Source of the DNA: an uncultured Eubacterium sp. | GTDB lineage: Bacteria > Bacillota > Clostridia > Lachnospirales > Lachnospiraceae | NCBI GenBank assembly: GCA_947088865.1 | Contig: CAMUHY010000004.1 | Span: forward strand, 62,001 to 126,000 | Direction of reading: 5' to 3' | Length of the DNA stretch: 64,000 nt | Shown here: positions 51,877 through 61,358 of the stretch, piece by piece | How the letters are laid out: each line of letters starts with the position of its first letter | Position numbering within the stretch: the stretch's first letter is position 1 | Notes under the pieces: model-generated | The model's input: the letters and a program-made list of their open reading frames with translations, nothing else | Databases searched by the model: none | Told to the model about the DNA's origin: nothing | Translations under genes and position numbers: made by a program

Positions 51877-53712
51877 TTATCTATTATAATCTTTCAATTC
51901 TATGGTTACATCATGCTGATTGGTATACACTCTTAAAATATATGACCCATCCTCAATTTTAATATAATCCGCACCGATAACATTGGCAATTTCTTTGTTA
52001 TGTACTCTTAATACAAATCTTGAATCCAACGATTTGCCATTAATTTCAAGATGAATGGTATCTGCTTCCATAGAAGAATCATAGTTTGTTGCCATAAACT
52101 CTCTTACTAGCTTATCCGCTTCAGACACTGTACATTTATTTAAAAAACCATTGCTTTTTGTATATAATGTCAACGCTGTTGATATCTGTTTTATACTTTT
52201 ATCCCACAACTTTTTTTCATCGTCTGGATAATATTCATTAGACATATCTAACTCTATACCTGTATATGCCAATGCTGTATAAAAGCATTTTTGTCTGTAA
52301 TCATTAAAATAGGTATAATGTCTTCCATTAATCAAGCTGTCAAGAACAAGAATATCCTCTGTTCCATAAGCAAACAAAGGAGCATTGCCATCACTTTTTT
52401 GGGCTACAATCGTCCTTAAATTTTTAAATATGGACGAATGATTATCAAGAATTTCTTGAACTTCTGAACGCTTTGACATAATACTTAAAAAATTGTAATT
52501 ATTTAGATAACTATTATATGTATTATAGTCGGCTTCTATCTTATCTTTTACTGAAATATTATCTCTTCTTGTTGTAGTAAGTCCTGCCTCTGCGCTTTTT
52601 TCATTCATCAGGCGGAAAAAATAAAACAACGAACTGATGGATGGCTGTATATCATCGTTATACTGCAATTGCAAAGCGGGCATAAACGTTGCCTTAGAGC
52701 CAACGGCATCAATTAAATTAGATATCTCTGGCCACATCAAATTTGTAAGCATAGATTCCATATTTCTTGAATAAAACTTTTTAATGGTATCATCATTTTC
52801 AAAAGAAAGTAATGGATAAGCATTAATTACAAGGGTTTCCGCATCAACAACGGGATATATTTCATAATCATGTGTTTCATACATAATACAGTCAAGAATA
52901 GCAATTCCAGAAATATCTTCCATCAATCCGCCATTAATACAAAATATATATGCGTTTTCATGCTTCTTACTCCATACAACTGGAGGCTGTTCTTCATTTT
53001 TTAAATATTCATATCTGCTAGGGTCAACAATCGCTGACATATAAGTTTTTGTGCTGTTGGTCGTCTGATACCAAGGAACGTCCAGTTTTAAATCTTGATA
53101 CATCTCTTCCTGCTCTTCATTTTCTGGCAAATACCATGTTTCTCCACCAAACAAAAACCCTTCATATAATTTATATCCTACGGTTTTAATATTTTGAGCA
53201 ACCAAAGATATACCGCAAAAATCTCTCAATTGTGTATTCTTAAGAAAATCATCATAGGAAGGCAAAGTGCAAAACACAACCGTAATGCCCATATCTGCAA
53301 AAGATTGAAGCTTGTCAAGCTGCTTGGAAAAATTAATAAACTTGGCATCAACAAATAAAGCTTGCGGCAAATTACGTTCATTGATGGTCACATCTTCCAA
53401 TGTTGTATACATACATAAATTTCTCTTTGTATATCTGCACCATTCATAGACTGTAATTCCACAATCACTGTCAATATCGCCGACAAAAGAGACATATCTT
53501 GTATCGCCATTGGTTACTTTTCTTTCATCTGTTGCAGGCAAATACGTACCGCTTCTTGTAAATGTTGTCTTTGTATCCGCAGCATATGTATTGATATCAT
53601 AATCATTATATTTTCTTCTTATAATGCCCGAAAATTGAAACATAAACAAAATAAGCAACATTACAATGCTGACTGTAAAGTATACTCTCTTTGTAATATT
53701 TCCCTTATCCAT
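51877..53712 (-). CDS. DUF2194-like membrane-anchored protein of the Pel-type cluster
   Basis: This 611-residue protein has one N-terminal membrane helix (about 9-29), then an extracellular region. The first part has a Rossmann-like pattern ('QALFVDAKFINFSKQLDKL', 'GITVVFCTLPSYDDFL'). The later part contains 'LLSFENDDTIKKFYSRNMESM' and 'GLTTTRRDNISV', faintly like a degenerate polysaccharide deacetylase. I assign it tentatively to DUF2194, a family remembered from Gram-positive Pel clusters, where it takes the position of PelA, the hydrolase/deacetylase. No clear catalytic triad was found. It lies 23 bases after the large membrane protein gene and upstream of pelF. Confidence 0.6.
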   Translation of the reverse strand: MDKGNITKRVYFTVSIVMLLILFMFQFSGIIRRKYNDYDINTYAADTKTTFTRSGTYLPATDERKVTNGDTRYVSFVGDIDSDCGITVYEWCRYTKRNLCMYTTLEDVTINERNLPQALFVDAKFINFSKQLDKLQSFADMGITVVFCTLPSYDDFLKNTQLRDFCGISLVAQNIKTVGYKLYEGFLFGGETWYLPENEEQEEMYQDLKLDVPWYQTTNSTKTYMSAIVDPSRYEYLKNEEQPPVVWSKKHENAYIFCINGGLMEDISGIAILDCIMYETHDYEIYPVVDAETLVINAYPLLSFENDDTIKKFYSRNMESMLTNLMWPEISNLIDAVGSKATFMPALQLQYNDDIQPSISSLFYFFRLMNEKSAEAGLTTTRRDNISVKDKIEADYNTYNSYLNNYNFLSIMSKRSEVQEILDNHSSIFKNLRTIVAQKSDGNAPLFAYGTEDILVLDSLINGRHYTYFNDYRQKCFYTALAYTGIELDMSNEYYPDDEKKLWDKSIKQISTALTLYTKSNGFLNKCTVSEADKLVREFMATNYDSSMEADTIHLEINGKSLDSRFVLRVHNKEIANVIGADYIKIEDGSYILRVYTNQHDVTIELKDYNR

Positions 53713-53735
53713 AGAAGTCCTCCATTCCTACAAGA

Positions 53736-56111
53736 TTATTGATTATATCCATAATCTATCACCAGATTATTTAAATTGGATGGATTTTGAATCAACTTAT
53801 AACAAACAAATTCATTATCTTCATAATAAATTGAAAAATCATTTGGATATAACCGCATATATTCATTTGCCCAGTAATACATTTTAGACATGGTCATCAG
53901 CCTTAATCCAGCCGTATAAATACTAATTCCAGAAGCAGCATCGGGCAGATACTCGCTTGCATACTCTCTTGACACCATACTTCCGCTTTTATCATGTTTT
54001 TTCATATAATCGACAGGCTTTTTTTCTACAAAGAAATAGACATACTTTGTTGGAATATCATATCGACTAGCCCTTTTTTGCTTCTTTAAAAATTCATAAA
54101 TTTCCACATGCCAGCCTCTGTCATCTATCATACGAAATTCATCATTTGCTGATACAACTGTCCATGTCTTATCTTCATGTTCCTTCATAATATTATATAA
54201 ACATTGAATCGCTCCATTTCTCTCAAGCGTCATTCCCTCCGAAATTCTTGCAGGAGGTCTGATACCAAATAGAATAATCAATACAACACATACAATAAAC
54301 CCTCGTTCCAGAGAAAAAATATTATGTACCCGCGAATCTTTTATAATATCATGTATAATTCCTGTCACAATATCTAAAAACATCCCTATAAATGCTGTCA
54401 TGCAATACATCATATAAATTCTGCATCGGTTTTGGTCCATCAAAGCAGGCAAACCAAATATTTTAGATATAAACATAACATGTATCAATAAATTTCCTAT
54501 TACTATCGTGATATAACTTGAGCCATATATATATTGTTTTACTAGTTTTAAAACTATGCCAAACAGTATCATAAACAGACTTCCTGCAAGCATCAGTATC
54601 ACATACATCAGCGCATATTTGTTAACAACATAAGAATCAACGTCTCTAACTAAAGCTTGAAACGCCCTAGAACATAAATCAACTACTTTCTCCCCAAAAC
54701 TTTTCGATGGTTTTGCAGTTTCTGTCCCATTGTTTACGTCAGTGGTACCTGTGTTATTTCCCTGTCCTATATTTTGTTCATTATTTGTATCTTGCTGTAT
54801 ATCATTTGATGATGAATTATTTATATTATTACCCTGCCCTGTTGTATCACTTTTGCTAGCATTAATAACATTTAATCCCCATCCGATAGAACCCTGCATT
54901 TTATTTCCCTGCATAACGGAAACAGCCATAGGAAGAACAGCAATAAGTACCCCTATTATAAATGCCGTCATCAATTTTAACATATATCTAGGTCGGATAA
55001 ATCGGTCAAAAAATGCAACAACAATTGCTATACAAAACAATCCTGCAATAAATGTTCCATAAAAATGGATAGCGATTGTCAATGAAAAGCTTAACGATGC
55101 AAAAAATAAACTTTCTCTGCCATACATATCATAATTATTTCTATATCGAAATTGATATCGTATTTTATTCCAAATCTTTTTTGTATTGTAGTCTACTTTA
55201 TCCCATTTTAAACTTTTTGTATTTTCTTTTTCATAGTAAAAGAATTGAATTAAAAAATAGATGGTTGGCATAATAAATATCATGCCATATTCTTGCGGCA
55301 AATCAGCAATATATCTTGAATAACAGCCAGAGTTTAAATAGTCAACAACAACATATATAATAACTGCCGCATAAGAAGAATATCTTGATTTTGTCAAGCC
55401 CTTAATCACAGCAAACAACGCCAGATGTATATAAAGCACACTTGTCAATGTAAACAATCTCAACAAAATATAAGTATCTATTCCAAAGACTTCATGCAAA
55501 TAGTAAATAATACAATGAAATCCATGCGGATATACGCCTGCTATAAATACTTTATTCTGAGACATTCCATTAATCCAATAATTATGTACCGGCAAATCAG
55601 AAGCGCCATATCCATAATTAACCAGACTGTTTGTTCCATAAAAATAACTAATAATCAATACTAAAAGTGTACCAAATATCAATTCTACATTGTACGTTTT
55701 AATAAATTTCCAAATTTTTTGAGCATATACAATAATTATTTTTTTTAAGGCAGACCATATGATTGTCTTTAAGCTTTTTGCTCCAAGTGTTCCTCTCACA
55801 TGCTTATCAAGAACATTAAATATATTTATAATTCCTGTGCTTATTTTTTTGCGATTGATAATAATATAAAAAATAATCTCCACACCAAAAGAAGCCAATA
55901 TCAATGTTGTTTTATTAGATATTTTCATTAATTGTAATAAAAATACAATATTAATAATATATGTATTACCAACAGTCAAATAAATCATAAAACGGTGGAC
56001 AAATCTTCTGTTTGCAAACCTTTTTCCCAAAATTAGACTGGGTATAACCACTACAATAAATGTATATAAAAACAATATTAAGATTGATTGAAACGCATTG
56101 ATTACTCCCAT
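53736..56111 (-). CDS. Large polytopic membrane protein (GT-C-like), Pel-type cluster
   Basis: This 791-residue protein has about a dozen membrane helices and two soluble parts. The first extracellular loop has the stretch 'GYGASDLPVHNYWINGMSQ', with an Asp after the first helices as in GT-C glycosyltransferases that use lipid-linked sugars. An Asn/Thr/Gln-rich low-complexity insert (about 425-465) lies in a loop, and a C-terminal soluble domain of about 150 residues follows the last helix. A DUF6541-like assignment is possible but unverified. It lies between the PelE-like and DUF2194-like genes, 20 bases after the former. It may add a sugar outside the membrane or replace a polymerase or export role. 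Confidence 0.62.
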   Translation of the reverse strand: MGVINAFQSILILFLYTFIVVVIPSLILGKRFANRRFVHRFMIYLTVGNTYIINIVFLLQLMKISNKTTLILASFGVEIIFYIIINRKKISTGIINIFNVLDKHVRGTLGAKSLKTIIWSALKKIIIVYAQKIWKFIKTYNVELIFGTLLVLIISYFYGTNSLVNYGYGASDLPVHNYWINGMSQNKVFIAGVYPHGFHCIIYYLHEVFGIDTYILLRLFTLTSVLYIHLALFAVIKGLTKSRYSSYAAVIIYVVVDYLNSGCYSRYIADLPQEYGMIFIMPTIYFLIQFFYYEKENTKSLKWDKVDYNTKKIWNKIRYQFRYRNNYDMYGRESLFFASLSFSLTIAIHFYGTFIAGLFCIAIVVAFFDRFIRPRYMLKLMTAFIIGVLIAVLPMAVSVMQGNKMQGSIGWGLNVINASKSDTTGQGNNINNSSSNDIQQDTNNEQNIGQGNNTGTTDVNNGTETAKPSKSFGEKVVDLCSRAFQALVRDVDSYVVNKYALMYVILMLAGSLFMILFGIVLKLVKQYIYGSSYITIVIGNLLIHVMFISKIFGLPALMDQNRCRIYMMYCMTAFIGMFLDIVTGIIHDIIKDSRVHNIFSLERGFIVCVVLIILFGIRPPARISEGMTLERNGAIQCLYNIMKEHEDKTWTVVSANDEFRMIDDRGWHVEIYEFLKKQKRASRYDIPTKYVYFFVEKKPVDYMKKHDKSGSMVSREYASEYLPDAASGISIYTAGLRLMTMSKMYYWANEYMRLYPNDFSIYYEDNEFVCYKLIQNPSNLNNLVIDYGYNQ

Positions 56112-56130
56112 CCGATAAACCTGCCTATTT

Positions 56131-56940
56131 TTAACTAAATGTTCTAAAAAGCTCCAAAGTATCGCTATCGATAGTTACATCAACCTTCTTTAACTCCTCT
56201 AATGTGCTTAAGAACATTTCTCCGTCCCCTATGCCATAATAATATCGAAAGTAACATTTATATGTTATCAGCTCTTCCTTATATCTGCTACGCACTCGAC
56301 CACACCACTTAAATGCTTTGTCGTATTCTGAAATATCAAGCAATAATTCAACAACCCACTCATAATATTCAGGCTGTAACAATTCTTGATATTTTTCTTC
56401 CATAATATTTAAAGTATCATCTACAATTTCTACCAACTGTTTATATTCTGTCGGCGGAAATACATCTTGTTTTACTGTGCTGTAAATGGTCTCTATCAAC
56501 TCACATGCATCTTTTCCAGCTTCCCCATATTCCCTTACAATTTTGTGAAGCTTGTGAACTTTATTGCGAAAGATACCCAACTCATCACCAAGCGCAGAAG
56601 CTGCATAGTGCGATGTCTCCGAGTCTTCACTGTTTAACGCATAAGACAATGAACCCAATGTTTTTTTTGTATCTCTTTTTAAAATATTCATCATAAGCTG
56701 TCTTTGATTGCGATAGTCTGACACCGCCACAGCCTCACGTATTGATACAAAATTGCTCTCCTCATCCGCATTACTTTTTTCTAACTGCTCAATTCGGTCT
56801 TTGCTAAAAACAACATCCGACAAATCCACTTCCTTATGAAAAAACAATTTCTTCATAAGAATACCACAAGCAAAAAACGCCGCTACTACAATTGGACAAC
56901 TCACTAATATTAATAGTACATCAATAATATAAAAAATCAT
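56131..56940 (-). CDS. pelE: PelE-like membrane protein with TPR-type helices
   Basis: This protein of about 269 residues has one or two N-terminal membrane helices (about 4-30) and a cytoplasmic helical part with repeats reminiscent of TPRs ('YYEWVVELLLDISEYDKAFKW', 'YKCYFRYYYGIGDGEMFLSTL'). PelE of P. aeruginosa has two membrane helices and TPRs and bridges PelD and PelF. Its position directly after the PelD fusion supports the call; sequence identity cannot be tested here. The ATG at 56940 has AAGGGG five bases upstream. The gene starts 18 bases after the PelD stop. Confidence 0.65.
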   Translation of the reverse strand: MIFYIIDVLLILVSCPIVVAAFFACGILMKKLFFHKEVDLSDVVFSKDRIEQLEKSNADEESNFVSIREAVAVSDYRNQRQLMMNILKRDTKKTLGSLSYALNSEDSETSHYAASALGDELGIFRNKVHKLHKIVREYGEAGKDACELIETIYSTVKQDVFPPTEYKQLVEIVDDTLNIMEEKYQELLQPEYYEWVVELLLDISEYDKAFKWCGRVRSRYKEELITYKCYFRYYYGIGDGEMFLSTLEELKKVDVTIDSDTLELFRTFS

Positions 56941-56958
56941 CATTACCCCTTCTATATA

Positions 56959-59163
56959 TTATATTCTGGTAATCATTTCATAACGCAGTCCTAAATCTTT
57001 AATTCGTTTTGCCACATATGTTGCATCCGTAGAATTGGTATTAGCAAGCAAAATATATAAATGGCTGTCATTAAGGCTTCCTAAATAGTCTGTTGTTCTA
57101 AGAAGCTTCGCCATTTTTTCTCCTGCTTCATTTAAAGTCATTGTACCATCCACGCTGACTTTAATAATGGAACAGTCCGCCAAATGCTTTTGTCTTGCAG
57201 CTACAAACGCATTGACAAGCGTTCTAAACGCATTTGGTTCAAGTACTCTTGTACCTTCAATATAACGCTCACTCTCAAGCATATTAATATATCTATCTGC
57301 CTTAATAACAGCATTTTGAATAATATAACTGATAACTTTCAAGCGGTTCGATTGTGACAAATTCATTCTCTCAAGCGGCATATCCCACAACATAATGATA
57401 GAATTTAATTCACTGTTTTCTGAAATGGCAACTGCCATCAATGGATAATCCCTCAACAGTTTTCGGTTCATAAATACTCTGCCTTGTTTGAGTTCCTCAT
57501 ACATCTCATCATATTTTGTATATTCTATTGAATTGCCCAACTTTCGCGCATTATCTGAGGTCATAGACATCAATCGTGCAAACGACCTATTTGATACATT
57601 ATAAATAGCCACATCTTTGCATCCCATAAGCTGAGATACCACTTCCGCCGCATGGAAGTAAACTTCTTCCGGCGCGTCGCTGTCTAATGTCGACGTAATT
57701 TCAAAAATCTTGCCTAAACTTTCACTTTGATTGATAACTTGTGTTTCGAGTTCATCCTTTATCTTGACATTAATCGTATTGATATCTTCCACATCTTTCA
57801 ATCGACTACCCAAATAAGCCGATTCATCCGTTTTGTCATCTTTAATTAACTTTATCTTATCCCGCAGATATCCTACGCTCATACCCACAATAATCAATTG
57901 GGCAATCCATACATATGTATTGTAATCAAGCATAATATCAAAACCAGTACGACCATATGCCTGCCGAAACATATATCCCGCCACCGATAATATTGCTGAA
58001 AATGCCGCCTGTTGCTGACCGTAAACTAATGCGGCTAAAATAACAAACAAAAGATAAGGGTCTAGCTTTGCAAAATATGCACTGCCTGTCACACGGTTAT
58101 TAATCATAAAAAATGGTATAAATAACAGCATATTTTCAATAAATGGCAAAATTGCTAAAATAAGTGGTTTAAACTTCTGCCATATTCTTTTAACAAAACT
58201 ATCTGGCTTTACTTCCTCTGCAATAAATCGTTCGGGCTTTTCTTTAAACAGCTTAATCGTCTCATCAACGCAAGCTTTGGGGTTCTTAAAAATACTTACT
58301 TTCAACTGGGTCGAGAGGTCTACCGCTTCAATTGCAAAATCATCCTGCGTAACTCTTGGATTTTCAATCGTCTTGCACGGTTTGTTTAACGCCTCAGATA
58401 CCATCTTGACAACGGCTGACGTTGATATGATTTTATCCGACTGCAATACAAACAATCCTTCTTCCAAATGCGATGCACAAGACACGTTATAAAGCGCCAT
58501 CACCATATCAGCTATATACAAAGGAGAATATCCCATCTGGCGAATTGTTATAGTATTTTTTTTGTAGCCTTCCACCAACATTTTTGCACAATCTCCCATA
58601 ACTTCGGAAGGATTGGCAGGCAATAGACATAGATTGTTGACGCGAAGTGATATAACATCACTCATCGTACTATTTCTAAAATTGCCGCATATATTTTCAC
58701 CTTTTTTAATGGCATACGCTTTAAATAACTGTGAATTTTTTATATAATTGTCATCATCATCTTTTTTCTCATGCGCAAGCTCACGAAACTTTTGCTCTGT
58801 AATATCTTCAATATCATCGGAAGACAGATAAATAAACCGACCATGCCCCAAAACATAAAATGCGTTTAAAAAATTGTACAATCCATTGCCAAACTCTATC
58901 GTCTCACTATATCCATTTTCCCAATGAAAACTGGTATCAAAAGCCCCTGTAAAAATAGTAATATCGGGATTTACACTCTCAAACACTTCCTTTATGTAAG
59001 CATTATCATATGCAAATCCATACGATTCATAAACTCTGCTAAAGCCGCCCTTTTTTTCACTCTTTTCTCTGGAAAGCGTATATACTCTAGCTCCTTCTTT
59101 ACTAAACTTTTGAATAATCTCCATACTAACCGTTCCGGTTCCACCTATAATTAATACTCTCAT
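56959..59163 (-). CDS. pelD: NAD-dependent epimerase/SDR domain fused to PelD-like c-di-GMP receptor
   Basis: This 734-residue protein joins two units. Residues 1-310 form an extended SDR with the nucleotide-binding motif 'GGTGTVS' (7-13) and a Y-x3-K pair in 'AYAIKKGEN', similar to NAD-dependent nucleotide-sugar epimerases. Residues 335-450 hold four membrane helices, 500-620 a GAF-like domain, and 625-734 a degenerate GGDEF domain. In that domain the signature is replaced by 'SLNDSHL', but the I-site R-T-T-D (689-692) is kept, as in PelD, where it binds c-di-GMP to switch on polymer synthesis. It is the second gene of the operon, with TAATG overlap to the PqqD-like gene, and precedes the PelE-like gene. 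Fusion with an epimerase could make the precursor at the synthase. Confidence 0.85.
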   Translation of the reverse strand: MRVLIIGGTGTVSMEIIQKFSKEGARVYTLSREKSEKKGGFSRVYESYGFAYDNAYIKEVFESVNPDITIFTGAFDTSFHWENGYSETIEFGNGLYNFLNAFYVLGHGRFIYLSSDDIEDITEQKFRELAHEKKDDDDNYIKNSQLFKAYAIKKGENICGNFRNSTMSDVISLRVNNLCLLPANPSEVMGDCAKMLVEGYKKNTITIRQMGYSPLYIADMVMALYNVSCASHLEEGLFVLQSDKIISTSAVVKMVSEALNKPCKTIENPRVTQDDFAIEAVDLSTQLKVSIFKNPKACVDETIKLFKEKPERFIAEEVKPDSFVKRIWQKFKPLILAILPFIENMLLFIPFFMINNRVTGSAYFAKLDPYLLFVILAALVYGQQQAAFSAILSVAGYMFRQAYGRTGFDIMLDYNTYVWIAQLIIVGMSVGYLRDKIKLIKDDKTDESAYLGSRLKDVEDINTINVKIKDELETQVINQSESLGKIFEITSTLDSDAPEEVYFHAAEVVSQLMGCKDVAIYNVSNRSFARLMSMTSDNARKLGNSIEYTKYDEMYEELKQGRVFMNRKLLRDYPLMAVAISENSELNSIIMLWDMPLERMNLSQSNRLKVISYIIQNAVIKADRYINMLESERYIEGTRVLEPNAFRTLVNAFVAARQKHLADCSIIKVSVDGTMTLNEAGEKMAKLLRTTDYLGSLNDSHLYILLANTNSTDATYVAKRIKDLGLRYEMITRI

Positions 59164-59429
59164 TATTCCCTCAATCCGCTATTAACCAGCATATTTATAA
59201 ATGACTCTGTATCACTTAAAGCTTCCTCATATGATATGTCGTACTCTCTTACCATATCATTTGCAACATCTTCTTTGGAATATCCGTCTTTTAAAAGCTC
59301 ATACATCTTTGCGCCCGTCTCATTTAGCATAATAGGGCTTTGATATTCTAAAATATCATCACCTGTTCTTACAATCCAATATGAGCTGCCCGCTTTTCTT
59401 ATATAAACGTTTTTATTATCCAGTTTCAT
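59163..59429 (-). CDS. PqqD-like protein
   Basis: This protein of about 88 residues has the PqqD pattern: 'ILEYQSPIMLNETGAKMYELLKDG' followed by 'SKEDVANDMVREYDISYEEALSD' and a final helix. PqqD proteins bind leader peptides and present them to radical SAM or cyclase enzymes in modified-peptide pathways; small PqqD-like proteins are also found beside nucleotidyltransferases and S26 peptidases. Here it is the first gene of the Pel-type operon. Its stop and the PelD-fusion start share one base (TAATG). The ATG at 59429 has AGGAA at good spacing; an ATG at 59435 is too close. No precursor peptide gene was found next to it. Confidence 0.82.
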   Translation of the reverse strand: MKLDNKNVYIRKAGSSYWIVRTGDDILEYQSPIMLNETGAKMYELLKDGYSKEDVANDMVREYDISYEEALSDTESFINMLVNSGLRE

Positions 59430-59451
59430 CACCATTTCCTTATGCCAACAA

Positions 59452-59479
59452 AAGCTCTTGGCCTATCGGCAAAGAGCTT
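59452..59479. terminator. Hairpin in the leader of the Pel-type operon
   Basis: AAGCTCTT (59452-59459) and AAGAGCTT (59472-59479) form a perfect stem with an inner GCC/GGC pair. On the minus strand TTTTGTT follows. It lies between the predicted promoter (59493-59521) and the PqqD-like gene, so it can act both as terminator for the upstream ABC genes and as an attenuator of the Pel-type operon. Confidence 0.7.
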
Positions 59480-59492
59480 ATTTTTTAACAAT

Positions 59493-59521
59493 ATTATATT
59501 ACAAATACCTATTATTGTAAA
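59493..59521 (-). promoter_or_regulatory. Promoter of the Pel-type operon
   Basis: On the minus strand TTTACA (59516-59521) and TATAAT (59493-59498) are exactly 17 bases apart. The -35 lies 8 bases past the stop codon of the ABC exporter gene. Transcription would start near 59486, so the leader of about 57 bases consists mostly of the hairpin at 59452-59479. Confidence 0.7.
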
Positions 59522-59528
59522 GAATTCA

Positions 59529-61358
59529 TTATTTCCATTGTGCATTATATAAATCGGCATAGAACCCTTGTTTTGCTAACAATTCTTCATGATTACCCTG
59601 CTCAATAATATCACCGTCTTTCATAACAAGTATTAAATCGGCATCTTTAATTGTAGATAATCGATGGGCAATAATAAAACTAGTTCTTCCCTTCATCAAA
59701 TTATCCATCGCTTTTTGTATCTGATGCTCTGTACGTGTGTCAACAGAAGACGTTGCCTCATCAAGAATAAGCACTGGATTATTGGCAAGAATTGCCCTTG
59801 CTATCGTCAGTAACTGCTTTTGACCTTGACTTACATTGCTGGCATCTTCATTGAGTTCCATCTGATACCCATTCGGAAGCGTCTCAATAAAATGATTGGC
59901 ATAAGCCGCCTTAGCCGCCTTAATAACCTCCTCATCGGTCGCATCCAACCTGCCATATCGTATATTTTCCATAATGGTGTCTTTATATAGCCATGTATCC
60001 TGAAGAACCATTCCAAATGCATCGCGCAGTTCACGTCTGTTAAAGTCTTTAATATTATGTCCATCTAACAAAATAGCGCCACTATTTACATCATAAAATC
60101 GCATAAGCAATTTTACCATCGTCGTTTTTCCTGCACCTGTTGGTCCTACAATCGCAATTTTTTGTCCTGGTTTTACCTTCGCTGAAAAATCATGAATAAT
60201 AATCTGGTCTTTTTTATAGCCAAACTGAACATTTTTAAATTCCACAGCGCCGCTAATATTATCAACCTTTACAGGATTTGCAGCAATCTGCTCTTCTTCC
60301 TCCTCTGAGAGAAATTCAAAAACACGCTCTGAAGCTGCCGCCATCGACTGCACTTGACTGATTACTTGAGCAATCTGTGTAATTGGCTGTGTGAAATTTT
60401 TAACATATTGAATAAATGCTTGAATATCACCAATTGTAATCGTTCCATTAATTGCCATAAATCCGCCTGCTAATGCAACACTTGCATAACCCAAATTTCC
60501 GACAAACATCATAACAGGATGCATCATACCAGAAAAAAACTGTGATTTCCAAGCCGATTTGTATAAAATATCATTCGTTTCATTAAACTGCTTAATCATA
60601 TCTTCTTCTTTATTAAAAGACTTCACCACTAAATGACCGCCATACGTCTCTTCAATTTGTCCATTAATACGACCAAGATACTCTTGTTGTGTCTTAAAAA
60701 ACTTTTGCGATTTTTTAACAACAAGCGATACCAGAAATGCAGAAATTGGCAAGATAACCAAAGCGATTAATGTCATCCAAAACGATATACTTAACATCAT
60801 TACCAAAACGCCTATCATGGTAGCAAATGATGTAATAATCGTTGTAATACTTTGATTTAATCCTTGTCCTAACGTGTCAACATCATTTGTTATTCTTGAG
60901 AGAACCTCTCCATATGTTCTGCTCTCAAAATATTTCATTGGCATACGGTTAATTTTTTCCGATATTTCCTTACGCAGCTTATAACAAACTTTCTGTGTAA
61001 TTTCAGTCATAATCCAGCCCTGTAAAAAGCTAAATAATACGCTGATAAGATATAACCCTAACACAAAAAGCAATATTTGAGCAATTTTATCAAAATTCAT
61101 CCCGCCAGTGCCGGATATCTTTGCCATCAAACCGTTAGAAAGCTCTGTCGTTGCTTTTCCCAATGTCTTTGGTCCTATAACATTAAAAATTGTCGCTACC
61201 GTTGCAAATATAATAACTGCAAATATGGCAATCTTATATCTTCCAATATATTTAATTAACTTTCCGATAGAACCTTTAAAATCCTTAGCCTTTTCAGGCA
61301 TTCTTCCTGGTCCGCCGCCATGTCTTCTCGAAGGAGTTTTTATTTCTCTACTGCTCAT
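59529..61358 (-). CDS. ABC exporter subunit (ATPase-permease half), canonical site
   Basis: This 609-residue protein has six membrane helices (about 30-330) and a C-terminal ATPase. Walker A is 'GPTGAGKTT', signature 'VSQGQKQL', Walker B 'VLILDEATSSVD' with the catalytic Glu, and the H-loop 'FIIAHRLSTI'. The N-terminal tail is Arg/Gly/Pro-rich. With the preceding 715-residue gene, which has a degenerate Walker B, it forms a heterodimeric exporter of the TM287/288 (BmrCD-like) type. The start overlaps the end of that gene by 11 bases. Substrate unknown; it may export drugs or, by position, a product of the adjacent Pel-type operon. Confidence 0.92.
   Translation of the reverse strand: MSSREIKTPSRRHGGGPGRMPEKAKDFKGSIGKLIKYIGRYKIAIFAVIIFATVATIFNVIGPKTLGKATTELSNGLMAKISGTGGMNFDKIAQILLFVLGLYLISVLFSFLQGWIMTEITQKVCYKLRKEISEKINRMPMKYFESRTYGEVLSRITNDVDTLGQGLNQSITTIITSFATMIGVLVMMLSISFWMTLIALVILPISAFLVSLVVKKSQKFFKTQQEYLGRINGQIEETYGGHLVVKSFNKEEDMIKQFNETNDILYKSAWKSQFFSGMMHPVMMFVGNLGYASVALAGGFMAINGTITIGDIQAFIQYVKNFTQPITQIAQVISQVQSMAAASERVFEFLSEEEEEQIAANPVKVDNISGAVEFKNVQFGYKKDQIIIHDFSAKVKPGQKIAIVGPTGAGKTTMVKLLMRFYDVNSGAILLDGHNIKDFNRRELRDAFGMVLQDTWLYKDTIMENIRYGRLDATDEEVIKAAKAAYANHFIETLPNGYQMELNEDASNVSQGQKQLLTIARAILANNPVLILDEATSSVDTRTEHQIQKAMDNLMKGRTSFIIAHRLSTIKDADLILVMKDGDIIEQGNHEELLAKQGFYADLYNAQWK

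Noticed and set aside
53736-56111. PelA in the large membrane protein
   Set aside because: It is polytopic throughout and lacks the soluble hydrolase and deacetylase domains of PelA.
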